Assembly (NCBI GenBank): GCA_964494345.1
Contig: CAZBSI010000010.1
Coordinates: forward strand, 1 to 64,000
Length of the DNA stretch: 64,000 nt
DNA from: DTKD01 sp964494345
Lineage (GTDB): Bacteria > Armatimonadota > UBA5829
Reading direction: 5' to 3'
Of the stretch, positions 9,963 through 19,597 are shown in pieces; the stretch's first letter is position 1, and each line of letters starts with the position of its first letter. The notes under the pieces were generated by a model. It made no database searches, was not told the DNA's origin, and was given only the letters and a program-made list of their open reading frames with translations. The position numbers and the translations under genes were made by a program.

Positions 9963-9991
9963 CGGTTCACCCCCACATTCGATAGGGCACG
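9963..9991 (-). repeat. Degenerate inverted CRISPR repeat between cas3 and the array leader
   Basis: CGGTTCACCCCCACAT (9963-9978) is the exact reverse complement of the last 16 bases of the array repeat at 10105 onward. The remaining 13 bases have diverged. It points opposite to the array and lies outside it. It may be the scar of a lost opposing array, or a repeat-like regulatory element of the kind known as CRISPR-resembling RNAs. Confidence 0.7.
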
Positions 9992-10070
9992 TCACGCCTC
10001 CATTATAGCACTGTGGCCAAGTGTGAGAGTAGTACCCAAAAGAAACTGTCATGATGAAGAGATTTAGGCA

Positions 10071-10098
10071 TTGACATATACGTGCATTAGTATATTAT
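10071..10098 (+). promoter_or_regulatory. CRISPR leader promoter
   Basis: A perfect TTGACA (10071-10076) is followed by TATTAT (10093-10098) at 16-bp spacing, in an AT-rich leader ending directly at the first repeat (10105). It would transcribe the array on the + strand, which is the normal crRNA orientation for I-E repeats ending in GTGAACCG. Confidence 0.7.
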
Positions 10099-10104
10099 TA
10101 CAGA

Positions 10105-10498
10105 GTATTCCCCACGCATGTGGGGGTGAACCGCTCTTTGGCAAGATTAACTAGGTCATCAAGCGTATTCCCCACGCATGTGGGGGTGAACCGCAGGAGC
10201 TTGGTCAGAGCGACAAAGTCCAGCGTATTCCCCACGCATGTGGGGGTGAACCGGAGGATAGCATGAAACATCTACTCAACATGCCGTATTCCCCACGCAT
10301 GTGGGGGTGAACCGGCTAAGGCAAAAGCAAAGAAGTAGTTTGCTTGAGTATTCCCCACGCATGTGGGGGTGAACCGCTAAACGATGGTTCGTATTCGATA
10401 CCTGCACAGTATTCCCCACGCATGTGGGGGTGAACCGTTACTCCAAGAAGCCATATTTATGCTAGTAAAGTATTCCCCACGCATGTGGGGGTGAACCG
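10105..10498 (+). CRISPR. Type I-E-like CRISPR array, 7 repeats and 6 spacers
   Basis: The 29-bp repeat begins GTATTCCCCACGCATG and ends TGGGGGTGAACCG, with a CCCCACgcatGTGGGG palindrome. Copies start at 10105, 10165, 10225, 10286, 10348, 10409 and 10470 and are all identical. Spacers are 31, 31, 32, 33, 32 and 32 bp long, near the I-E norm of 32. After the last repeat only a weak repeat-like GTGTTACCGC at 10533 is seen. Uniform repeats and a small size suggest a young or trimmed array. No adaptation or Cascade genes are adjacent. Confidence 0.97.
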
Positions 10499-10652
10499 CA
10501 CGAGCGCATCAGTCAGTTATGTTGGTTCTTGAGTGTTACCGCAAATCATTGTGTGAGTGCGTTATATAGTCTGCAGTCATGGAAGGAATATCTCTGCCCG
10601 AAATGAATATATTGTAAAGAGACGAGCATCAACTCGCAATATGATAAAAAAT

Positions 10653-13514
10653 ATGTCAACTCCCTATCACGCAGCTTACTACGCTCACGAATGAACCAAG
10701 AGGAATTCCTCCGATAATCTTGCCAAGTTAGGGCCATCGCTTTTTAGCGCAACGGTCGACCTTAACCCACATCAACTTGATGCCGCTCTTTTTGCATTTC
10801 GTTCTCCATTATCTCGTGGAGCAATCTTCGCCGATGAGGTAGGTCTGGGAAAGACTATTGAGGCAGGCTTGATTATTAGCCAGCTTTGGTGTGAGCACAA
10901 GCGACGCATCCTGATTATTGCCCCCACAATACTGCGTAAACAGTGGGCGCAAGAACTGGCAGACAAATTTCATATCGATTCTATAATTGTAGATTCTCGC
11001 GAATATAAGGCGAAAGCAAAACGTGGGGAATCGGCGATTCTGCAGGATAACAAGGTGGTTATTTGTTCGTATCACTTCGCGTGGGGCAAGAATCGTGAAA
11101 TCGCTGGCGCACCTTGGGATCTGGTTGTTGTCGATGAAGCGCACCGACTCCGTAATGTGTATAAGCCCGGCAATCGGATAGCAACCTCCATCAGGAAGTC
11201 TATATCGAATAGGCCACTTCTATTGCTCACAGCTACCCCTCTGCAGAATTCGTTATTGGAGTTGTATGGTCTGGTTAGTTTTATTGATGAACATCTCTTC
11301 GGTGATATAAATGCATTCAAGGCTCGCTATATGCACGGGCCAATCGAAAACCGGCAACTAAACGAACTTCGTTTGCGGCTGAAGCCGATTTGTCAACGCA
11401 CGCTTCGTCGGCAAGTAACAGAATATGTTCGTTTTACGAATCGCATTCCGATAACTCAGGACTTTACGCCGACTAATGAAGAACAACTCCTTTATGATCA
11501 AGTTTCCAGTTATCTCAGCAAGGACGAGCTTCACGCACTTCCCATCAGCCAGCGCCGCCTGGTGACGTTGGTTTTACGGAAACTGTTGGCATCCTCCACG
11601 TTTGCAATTGCGGCTACGTTGGAATCACTGAAGTCCCGCCTTGAAGGTAAGCACCAGGATGTATTAAAATCTGCCTCAGAAGATTTCGAGGTTCTTGAGG
11701 AAATATTTGAGGAATGGGCGGATCCGGATACAGCGACAAATAATGAACTTGAAAGCCGGGAATCCTCTGAAAAGCAGGAGATTTTAGCCGAGATAAAGGA
11801 ACTCACTGAATTTGGCGACCTTGCAAAGTCTATCACTACCAACGCAAAAGGACAGGCGCTGCTTGTAGCGCTTAGACAAGGATTTGAGAAATTAAAGGAA
11901 CTCGGAGCAAACCGAAAGGCTGTTATCTTTACTGAATCACGGCGTACACAGGAATATTTGTTCTCTCTTCTCAGTAACAATGGCTACGATGGCAATGTCC
12001 TCACTATCAATGGAGTCAACTCCGACGATCGCAGCCGGGAGATATACAAAGCGTGGGTCGAGCGGCACAAGGGCGAACCGGTCGTCACCGGCAGCAAGGT
12101 AATCGATATCCGCACCGCACTCGTGGAGCATTTTCGAGATCACTCTGATATACTCATAGCAACTGAAGCCGCTGCCGAAGGGATTAACCTCCAGTTCTGT
12201 TCTCTTGTGATTAACTACGACCTGCCTTGGAACCCTCAGCGGATAGAACAGAGAATAGGCAGATGTCACAGATACAAGCAAGAATATGACGTTGTGGTCA
12301 TTAACTTCCTGAATCGCAGCAATGCAGCCGACCGGCGTGTATTTGAACTTCTGGACGAGAAGTTCCGCCTGTTCCAAGGTGTTTTTGGTTCATCAGATGA
12401 AGTGCTTGGCGCGCTTGAGTCGGGTATGGATTTTGAACGCCGAATTGCTGATATCTACCAACGCTGTCGCACGGAAGATGAGATAAACGACGCGTTCGAT
12501 CAGTTGAGACTTGAGCTTGACGAAGAGATTCAAGCTCGTATGGCCGACACTCGGACCAAGCTTTTGGAAAACTTTGATGAGGACGTGCGCAACAGGCTCC
12601 GAATAAGCAGCGAAGAGAGCACTGCGTTTCTTGGGAAGGTGGAACGATATTTTTGGGAACTCACAAAATCAGAGCTTTCACCCTATGCGGAGTTCAACGA
12701 TTCAACCCTACAGTTTCACATCAAGAGCGCTCCAGATGGTTTGCCGGATTTCCAGACTGGGAGTTATCAGTTCCTTGTACCGGGACACAGTGCGGACGGC
12801 CTGAGACCTTATCGTTATGGCGGTCAACTCTCCGAAGCTATTATCGATCGAGCGAAGCAACGGACGTTGCCGCCGGTTCATATCGTTTTCGATTATACGA
12901 ACTGGCCTGAACACGCGGGACTTATCAGAGAGCTTGTTGGGAAATCAGGGTGGCTGCAGGTAAGCAAGCTCACGGTCACGGCGCTGGAAGATGAAGATGT
13001 AATGATTCTTGCCGGTATTGATGACAATGGCAACTCCATATTGCCGGATGCTTGCGAAAAGCTATTTAGTGTTCCCGGCAAGCTGGCTGGCGAGGTTGTT
13101 ATTTCCGATGAAGTCTGTGCATCACTTGCGGGTATCTCCACCGTTCTGCAGGAGTCAGTAATTAGCCGCATTGCAGAGCGTAACAACAAGTTTTTTGATG
13201 ATGAGATAGAAAAATTGGACCGTTGGGCGGAAGACCTGAAGCACGGCCTGGAAACAGAACTTAAGGATCTTGATCTGCAGATCAAGCAAGTTTCAAGGGA
13301 TGCCAAAATAACAGCGGCCCTCGAAGATAAGATTGCTCTTCATAAGGAAAAGAAAAATCTGGAATCCCAGCGCAACAGGAAGCGCCGTGAGTTGTTTGCA
13401 GCGCAAGATAAAATTGATGAGAGCAAAGAGCAGTTAATTGCCGAGGTTGAGGCAAGGCTCAAACAGGAGGTTCTTGCAGTCCCGCTGTTTGTGGTTCGGT
13501 GGAGTATCACTTGA
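10653..13514 (+). CDS. SNF2-family helicase; in-frame TGA at codon 14
   Basis: This is an SNF2/SF2 DNA translocase of a defence-associated family that accompanies methyltransferase/Res modules. The ancestral start is ATG 10653, giving MSTPYHAAYYAHE, then TGA 10692-10694, then TKRNSSDNLAKL. I recall a conserved Leu at this position in relatives (HAxYFAxELTKR), so TTA or TTG to TGA is likely. Walker A ADEVGLGKT (about codon 59), VVDEAHRLR (about 160), LLTATPLQN (about 192), TEAAAEGINLQF (about 503) and QRIEQRIGRCHR (about 530) follow. The C-terminal 100 residues form a charged coiled coil. Past the TGA the first usable start is TTG 10869, which would drop Walker A, so the present gene should give no active helicase. 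A TATGAT box at 10640-10645 sits 7 nt before the ATG. Confidence 0.85.
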
Positions 13515-13529
13515 GAGGGGAGGTTTGCA

Positions 13530-15164
13530 ATGCAGCTATCGGTTTATCTCTTTGATGTAAGAGTCACGTCTTTAGACGGAGTAAGGAAGCGGGCCGAGGA
13601 AGATTCAAAATACGAAGTTATTTCAGTTAGCGAGGAAATCAGCGATGTAGTAGCTCTCACAAAGACCTTCTACCACAATGTGCCTGAGTGGGTGAGATGG
13701 GTCTCGCCTTGGATTTCCGTGCCCGAAGACAGAGCTAAAAGCACTTCCTTAGCGCTCATTATATTCCTGCTGGTTGATGGTCGCGTCTTCGCTGTACCGT
13801 TTGGGTTTGGACACACAGCCATTGATAAGAAATTGCTTGAGCGTGACTTTGGTTTTCAGGCAGCTTTGCGTTTCCTCGATCCCACAGAACTAAGCTTGAT
13901 AGATCTCCGGAATGTTGGCAAGAGAACGCGGCAAAAGCGTTCCTCACTAGCTCTGCGAGGGACGATCCAGGAATTTGACGTGGCGATAGACAATGAGCTC
14001 GCCTTCAAAATTGCCGGAAATTCTGAGGATGAATCTTTAGGCAAACGAATTGTTGGAGGCACATCATTTGTGTTCGACTGCAAAAACAGCATAGATACCC
14101 TGAAGGATACATGTAGCAAATTGCTGAGTTCGCTTAACGAACCACCGAAGAAGGATTTTGAGCAGATCAATCCATACATCGCAGAAAAAGATGAGTCTGT
14201 TCTTCAAGAGCTTGATGGTTGGCTATTGGACTCCATTCGTAAAAAGTCACTGGATAATTTATCAGTAGCACTTCCAGAGCTAGAGATCACTCTTGCAGCA
14301 AACTATAAACTTTACTGTCGACGCAATGCGAAGATTCCAATTCCTGACCTTATGATCGAGCACATTGCAGATGCACTTGCTGAAGTATGGCAAGACGGGA
14401 TTGATGTCAATGATTTTAGAATAAAGGCGTATGATGCCGATGACAAAGTGATCCCAAAGCAATCGTATCTCCTAAGAGACTGCCTAGTTGCTGAAAAGCA
14501 AACAGATGACGCGTGCGTCACGTATATTCTGTCTCTCGGCAAGTGGTACCGTGTGAAGAAAGATTTCATAGACGATACGAACCGTGAAGTGTTGCGTATT
14601 CCTGTCATTTCGGACGACGATTACTTGCCAGTATACAACCACAGTAGCGAGGGTGATTGCAATCAGGCAGTTGCCAGCGGAAATCCGACGCACTTTGTGT
14701 GTTTGGATAGCCAAAGCAAGCATTTTCGAGAAGGCCTTGGTATCAGCTCAGTAGAGGTCTGCGATCTTTACACAGAAGACAAGCATCTTATCTGTGTTAA
14801 ACGTTATCACGCCTCTCAGTCAATGAACTACCTGTTCTCGCAAGGAATTGTTTCAGCGAAATTCCTGAAACAGCACAATGAATATCGTGAGTTTCTCCTG
14901 CGCATGGTTGGTACTGTGGGGCAATTCCAAACTGACTCATTTAGAGAGGAAGACTTCACGTTTGTGTATGCAGTCGTACTTGACAGCAAAAAGTCTCTCC
15001 CACGAGACCTGCCGTTTTTCAGTAAAGTGCGCCTTATCGAAGATGCCAGAAATATAAAAGGCATGGGGTTTGGGCTGAAGTTGTATCATATACCGATAGG
15101 GCCAGCAGTAACAGCGGATGACCTTCTTGATCCCGGCAGTGAAACTACCGTCAATACGGACTAG
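13530..15164 (+). CDS. DUF6119 (TIGR04141-type) family protein
   Basis: The protein has 544 aa. The C-terminal half has features I associate with DUF6119, a sporadic defence-island family: GKWYRVKKDF (about residue 340) and HLICVKRYHASQSMNYLFSQG (about 425-445). The biochemical role is unknown, and no nuclease or ATPase motif is visible. The ATG follows a strong AGGGGAGG site and starts 15 bp after the SNF2 gene. Mod starts 36 bp after its end, so it reads as the second gene of a four-gene operon. The ORF is intact. Identification rests on motif memory and the neighbourhood. Confidence 0.7.
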   Translation: MQLSVYLFDVRVTSLDGVRKRAEEDSKYEVISVSEEISDVVALTKTFYHNVPEWVRWVSPWISVPEDRAKSTSLALIIFLLVDGRVFAVPFGFGHTAIDKKLLERDFGFQAALRFLDPTELSLIDLRNVGKRTRQKRSSLALRGTIQEFDVAIDNELAFKIAGNSEDESLGKRIVGGTSFVFDCKNSIDTLKDTCSKLLSSLNEPPKKDFEQINPYIAEKDESVLQELDGWLLDSIRKKSLDNLSVALPELEITLAANYKLYCRRNAKIPIPDLMIEHIADALAEVWQDGIDVNDFRIKAYDADDKVIPKQSYLLRDCLVAEKQTDDACVTYILSLGKWYRVKKDFIDDTNREVLRIPVISDDDYLPVYNHSSEGDCNQAVASGNPTHFVCLDSQSKHFREGLGISSVEVCDLYTEDKHLICVKRYHASQSMNYLFSQGIVSAKFLKQHNEYREFLLRMVGTVGQFQTDSFREEDFTFVYAVVLDSKKSLPRDLPFFSKVRLIEDARNIKGMGFGLKLYHIPIGPAVTADDLLDPGSETTVNTD

Positions 15165-15200
15165 ATATGTACTCAACCTCAGTGAAAGCGATGGAAGCAG

Positions 15201-16634
15201 TTGGCAAGTAAAACCAAACTCGAACTAACCTGGATAGGAAAAGAAAACCGGCCGAGGCTGGAGCCTAGGATTCTGTTGGAAGACCCGGAGTTGTCGTATC
15301 ACGCCCGGCATCGAGTGTCGGATAGCGACATCTTCGATAACCGTCTTATCTTCGGCGATAACCTCCTTGCGCTCAAGTCCCTTGAGCAGGAATTCGCTCA
15401 GAAGATTAAGTGCATTTATATTGATCCGCCGTTCAATACAGGGCAGGCATTTGTGCATTATGATGACGGGGTCGAACATTCGCTATGGCTTACTATGATG
15501 AGAGATCGGCTGGGTTTGCTGAGAACCCTCCTCTCTGACTCCGGCTCGATTTGGCTCCACCTTGATGACATAGAGGTCCACCGTGCCAGATGCGTCTTGG
15601 ACGAGATATTTGGTTCCGACAATTTCCTTGGCACGGTCATATGGGAGAAATCCGACAGTCCGAGAATGGATGCTGATTTCTTCTCGTCTCGCCATGACTA
15701 TCTCATCGTCTACGCGAAAGATCGGTCTCAGACCAATTTCAACAGACTTGATCCGCATGGTGAGGACGATGCAAGCCACTACAAGAAGACAGACGCTGAG
15801 GGTCGGAAGTATTATATCAAGCCCCTTCGCGCAATGGGTGGGCAAGGCGACTCGCGTATTGCTCGACCAACTTTATACTACCCACTAACAGCTCCCGATG
15901 GAACGCTGGTCTATCCCAAAAAGCAGGACGGGTCTGACGGGGCGTGGCGTTGGAGAATGGAAAAAGTTGAGCAGGAAGCCGATAGAATTGAGTGGGTCAA
16001 TGGGCGTTCGGGCTGGACCCCATACTATCGGATATTCGCTGATAATGCTTCTAAACGCCCACCAGAGACCATTTGGCCGCACGCGGAAGTTGGGAGCAAT
16101 CGCACCTCGAAAGCCGAGGTAAAGGCGTTGCTTCCTGACATGGTGCCGTTCGGCACTCCTAAGCCGGAGAAACTCATCCAGCGCGTTCTACACATCGCCT
16201 CCAACAGGGGCGACTGGGTTCTTGACTCTTTCGCTGGCTCCGGCACGACCGGCGCAGTTGCACACAAAATGGGCCGCAAGTGGATCATGGTCGAGCTTGG
16301 CGAACATTGCCATACACACATAATCCCGCGTTTGCGCAAAGTGATAGATGGCGAAGACCAGGGTGGCATCAGCAAAGCTGTTGATTGGAAAGGCGGAGGG
16401 GGGTTCCGGTATTACAGGCTGGCGCCGTCCCTGCTGCAAAAAGACAAATGGGGCAACCTTATCATCAACAAAGAATATAATGCCGAAATGCTCGCGGAGG
16501 CAATGTGCAAACACCTGAACTTCACGTTCGACCCCAGCGATGCGGTCTATTGGCAGCACGGGCACTCCACTGAATCCGATTTTATATATATATTACAACG
16601 CAAACACTCAGCCGAAATCAACTTGCGCAAATAA
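15201..16634 (+). CDS. Type III-like DNA adenine methyltransferase Mod; C-terminus frameshifted
   Basis: This is a beta-class N6-adenine or N4-cytosine methyltransferase of the type III Mod kind. Motif IV is DPPFNTG (about residue 74), with the family's ETIWPHAEVGSNRTSKAE stretch near 295. The AdoMet motif is LDSFAGSGTTGAVA (about 333). The start is TTG 15201 (MASKTKLELTW). The frame ends early at 16634 because of one extra AT unit in an (AT)5 tract at 16584-16593. Removing two bases turns the tail into DFIYITTQTLSRNQLAQ and continues for about 100 more residues to a stop at 16904-16906 that overlaps the Res start. The truncated product keeps both catalytic motifs but loses the C-terminal region. 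It is the third gene of the operon. Confidence 0.88.
   Translation: MASKTKLELTWIGKENRPRLEPRILLEDPELSYHARHRVSDSDIFDNRLIFGDNLLALKSLEQEFAQKIKCIYIDPPFNTGQAFVHYDDGVEHSLWLTMMRDRLGLLRTLLSDSGSIWLHLDDIEVHRARCVLDEIFGSDNFLGTVIWEKSDSPRMDADFFSSRHDYLIVYAKDRSQTNFNRLDPHGEDDASHYKKTDAEGRKYYIKPLRAMGGQGDSRIARPTLYYPLTAPDGTLVYPKKQDGSDGAWRWRMEKVEQEADRIEWVNGRSGWTPYYRIFADNASKRPPETIWPHAEVGSNRTSKAEVKALLPDMVPFGTPKPEKLIQRVLHIASNRGDWVLDSFAGSGTTGAVAHKMGRKWIMVELGEHCHTHIIPRLRKVIDGEDQGGISKAVDWKGGGGFRYYRLAPSLLQKDKWGNLIINKEYNAEMLAEAMCKHLNFTFDPSDAVYWQHGHSTESDFIYILQRKHSAEINLRK
16584..16593 (+). repeat. (AT)5 tract causing the mod frameshift
   Basis: Five AT units follow TTTT within codons 462-465 of mod. Four units would keep mod in frame with the downstream tail, five put it out. 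Short tandem repeats in type III mod genes are the classic place for phase variation, so this may be a switch rather than a fixed mutation. Confidence 0.75.
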
Positions 16635-16906
16635 GCGAGGAAGTAGGCGAACAACGCACACTTCTTATCTGCTGCACGGCGTTTCGTGCCAATCAGGACG
16701 AGTTTCATAACCTTACGATTAAAAAGATACCCAAGGCCGTTTTGAATAAGTGCGAATACGGCCGGGATGATTACAGCCTGCAGATATCCGTCTTGCCGCC
16801 AGCGCCGCCGGAAGTCGAGAAAAAAGCACCATCCTCAAACGACGGCAAGCGAGCGAAGCTGGACACAGGTACAATGAATCTTTTCGACGACGAGGTGGGG
16901 GTATGA
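16594..16906 (+). pseudogene. Out-of-frame C-terminal tail of Mod
   Basis: In the +2 frame this reads as a clean ending, with QLAQISEEVGEQRTLLIC, AFRANQDEFHNLTIKKIP and MNLFDDEVGV before TGA 16904-16906. This is how Mod proteins of this kind end, and the TGA overlaps the Res ATG (16903) in the usual ATGA coupling. No second lesion is present, so the frameshift is recent, reversible or a sequencing error. Confidence 0.8.
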
Positions 16907-19584
16907 ACAGGATAGCAAACGCAATAAGCCAACGCCTCAGCCTCCGACCGCCCCAAAAGACATCACTGGACATTTTGGCTGAAATTGCCGATCTGTTGCC
17001 GCTTGACAAAGATCAGGATGTTGCGGCAGCTTTGGAAGCAATCAAACAGCAATTCCCAGAATCGGGTATTGAAGACTTCGAGCGTGACTTTCCATCGCTG
17101 TGCTTCGCTCTTGCCACCGGAGTCGGCAAAACCAGACTGATGGGCGCATTCATATCATATCTTTCGCAGGCCAAGGGCATTCGCCATTTCTTCGTATTGG
17201 CTCCTAACCTTACGATTTACAATAAGCTGATCGGCGATTTCACTCCCGGCAATCCTAAGTATGTATTTCAGGGCATCGCCGAGTTCGCCCAGAATCCGCC
17301 TGTGATCATCACCGGCGATAATTATGAAGATGGCAAGGGTACTCGGCGACAGGGTGCATTATTCGACCTAGTTCATATCAATATTTTCAATATCTCGAAG
17401 ATCAACTCCGAGGTCAGAGGCGGCAGCGCCCCGAGAATCAAGCGGCTTTCGGAGTACATAGGCCAGAGCTACTTCGACTATCTGTCCGACTTGAACGACC
17501 TTGTGCTACTGATGGATGAATCGCACAGATACCGAGCTACCGCAGGCATCAACGCGATCAATGAACTCAAGCCCATTCTCGGCCTTGAGCTTACGGCAAC
17601 ACCTCATAAAGATAGTCCGAGTGGTCCTGTTCCATTCAATAATATTATTTACAGCTATCCTCTATCAGCGGCGATGCAGGATGGTTTCGTTAAAGAGCCG
17701 GCAGTCGCTACACGTGAAAACTTTAATGCGTCCAATTATACACAAGAGCAGTTGGAACGACTCAAGCTGGAAGATGGTGTGCGGGTTCACGAAGATACAA
17801 AAGTCCAGCTAGAAGTATACTCCCGCCAGAATGAACAGCCAATCGTGAAGCCTTTCATGTTGGTGGTTGCACAGGATACGACGCACGCAGATGCGCTTGA
17901 GAAGGTGATTCGGGACGAATCGTTCTTCGATGGGCGATATGAAAACCGCGTCATTACCGTTCACTCCAATCAGCGTGGTGAAGAGCGTGATGATACTATT
18001 GAGCGCCTGCTCCAGGTGGAGAGCACTGAAGAGCCGACTGAGATAGTCATTCACGTCAACAAGCTCAAAGAGGGCTGGGATGTAAACAACCTATATACCA
18101 TAGTTCCTCTTAGAGCAGCTAAAGCTGAGATTTTGGTACACCAGACTATAGGGCGTGGTCTGCGCCTTCCTTACGGGAAGAGGACAGGAGTCGCAGCCGT
18201 CGACCGTCTCACAATTGTTGCACACGATAAGTTCCAAGAAATCATTGACGAAGCCAACAATCCGAACTCAATCATCCGAACCGGCGTCGTCATTGGTCGT
18301 GATATCCCGGATGAGCGCCGGAAGACGGTAGTCGTGAATCCGATCTTTGTTTCCCGTGTCACATCCAGTGATGCTATTGCAGCAGAGCAGGAAATACTTT
18401 TTGAGTCTCCAGCCGAACGCCAGGTTGCGCAGGCTACATTGGAAGTCATCCGACGTTTTGAGAGGTTACCGAGATCAGCGAATCTTCGGGCAGAGGAAGT
18501 TCAGGAACAGATAATTCAACAGGTGTCGGCTGTGTGCGCCCCGGCGCAAGCTCAGTTTGAGGGAATTGCTGAGAAAGCGGATGTGGCCGATATCGTCGCC
18601 AGGACAATCGACACATTCATCGAGAACTCCATCGACATCCCACGAATCATTGTTGTGCCCAAAGGTGAAGTATCCTGCGGATTCAATCCATTTACTCTGG
18701 ATATAAGCGGAATACGCCCACAGCCGGTTGCCAGGGATATTCTCATCCACCATCTGCAGTCAAACGAGCGTATGTCACTTATCAGTGGTGATGGTGTTAT
18801 TCACGAGGAGCGGTCTGAAGACTATCTTGTCCGGGCACTGATGGATTACGATGATATCAGCTACGATGATCATTCCGACTTGCTATACGACCTCGCAAGC
18901 CAAATGGTGACGCATCTCCAGTCCTATCTCAAGGACGAGGAGGAGCTGTCCAACGTGCTGCAATATCATCAGCGATCCCTCGCGGAATTCATCCATGCAC
19001 AGATGCAGGCGCACTATTGGGAGAAGGCAGTCGGCTACGAGGCCAATGTCAGCAAAGGTTTCGAAACCTTGAGGCCTAACAGCTTCGCGGCGCTGGCCGG
19101 ACAAGACATTAAGCCTTTCCGTGCGCCGGTCGATGACCTCTTATATATGCGCGGAATGCTTTTCGGTGGCTTCCTGCGCTGCCTTTATCCCACACAGAAA
19201 TTCGACAATGATACCGAACGCCGCTTTGCCATAGTACTTGAGGACTGCGGAGAAGAGTTGAAATGGTTCAAGCCTGCTCGAGGCCAGTTCCGAATTGATT
19301 ACAAAGACGGGCATCTTTATGAACCGGACTTTGTAGTCGAGACAGAGGGCGAAAAGCTGATTGTGGAGACTAAAAGAGCATCCGAACTGGCAGACATAGA
19401 TGTTCGGGCGAAGGCAGATGCCGCCTGTCTCTGGTGCCATTATGCCACCCAGCATGAATCGGAGCACGGCGGCAAGCCATGGAAGTATGTGCTGATTCCA
19501 CACGATGCGGTAGGTGCCAGCGCGACGCTGAGCAATTTGGTAGGTCAGTATCAGACGACGGACGCATTCGTGACCATAGACTAA
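16903..19584 (+). CDS. Type III-like restriction enzyme Res (DEAD/DEAH helicase-nuclease)
   Basis: Res subunits hydrolyse ATP to move along DNA and cut it together with Mod. Visible motifs are Walker A ATGVGKTRLMG (about residue 68), LLMDESHRYRA (about 204), GLELTATPH (about 229), NKLKEGWDVNNLYTIVPLR (about 385-405) and HQTIGRGLRLPYGKRTG (about 412). A C-terminal PD-(D/E)xK nuclease shows EPDFVVETEGEKLIVETK (about 807-825). The length of 893 aa suits the family. Its ATG overlaps the mod frame's TGA. The ORF is intact and is the last gene of the SNF2-DUF6119-Mod-Res set. Confidence 0.93.
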   Translation: MNRIANAISQRLSLRPPQKTSLDILAEIADLLPLDKDQDVAAALEAIKQQFPESGIEDFERDFPSLCFALATGVGKTRLMGAFISYLSQAKGIRHFFVLAPNLTIYNKLIGDFTPGNPKYVFQGIAEFAQNPPVIITGDNYEDGKGTRRQGALFDLVHINIFNISKINSEVRGGSAPRIKRLSEYIGQSYFDYLSDLNDLVLLMDESHRYRATAGINAINELKPILGLELTATPHKDSPSGPVPFNNIIYSYPLSAAMQDGFVKEPAVATRENFNASNYTQEQLERLKLEDGVRVHEDTKVQLEVYSRQNEQPIVKPFMLVVAQDTTHADALEKVIRDESFFDGRYENRVITVHSNQRGEERDDTIERLLQVESTEEPTEIVIHVNKLKEGWDVNNLYTIVPLRAAKAEILVHQTIGRGLRLPYGKRTGVAAVDRLTIVAHDKFQEIIDEANNPNSIIRTGVVIGRDIPDERRKTVVVNPIFVSRVTSSDAIAAEQEILFESPAERQVAQATLEVIRRFERLPRSANLRAEEVQEQIIQQVSAVCAPAQAQFEGIAEKADVADIVARTIDTFIENSIDIPRIIVVPKGEVSCGFNPFTLDISGIRPQPVARDILIHHLQSNERMSLISGDGVIHEERSEDYLVRALMDYDDISYDDHSDLLYDLASQMVTHLQSYLKDEEELSNVLQYHQRSLAEFIHAQMQAHYWEKAVGYEANVSKGFETLRPNSFAALAGQDIKPFRAPVDDLLYMRGMLFGGFLRCLYPTQKFDNDTERRFAIVLEDCGEELKWFKPARGQFRIDYKDGHLYEPDFVVETEGEKLIVETKRASELADIDVRAKADAACLWCHYATQHESEHGGKPWKYVLIPHDAVGASATLSNLVGQYQTTDAFVTID

Positions 19585-19597
19585 TGCCTATAGAATC

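Noticed and set aside
10134..10164. First spacer shares 12 bases with the minus strand of the SNF2 gene near 10716 (self-target)
   Set aside because: With six spacers and 64 kb, about one 12-base match is expected by chance.
10533..10561. Eighth, degenerate CRISPR repeat after the array
   Set aside because: Only the first bases (GTGTTACCGC) resemble the repeat, and the palindrome and 3' end are gone.
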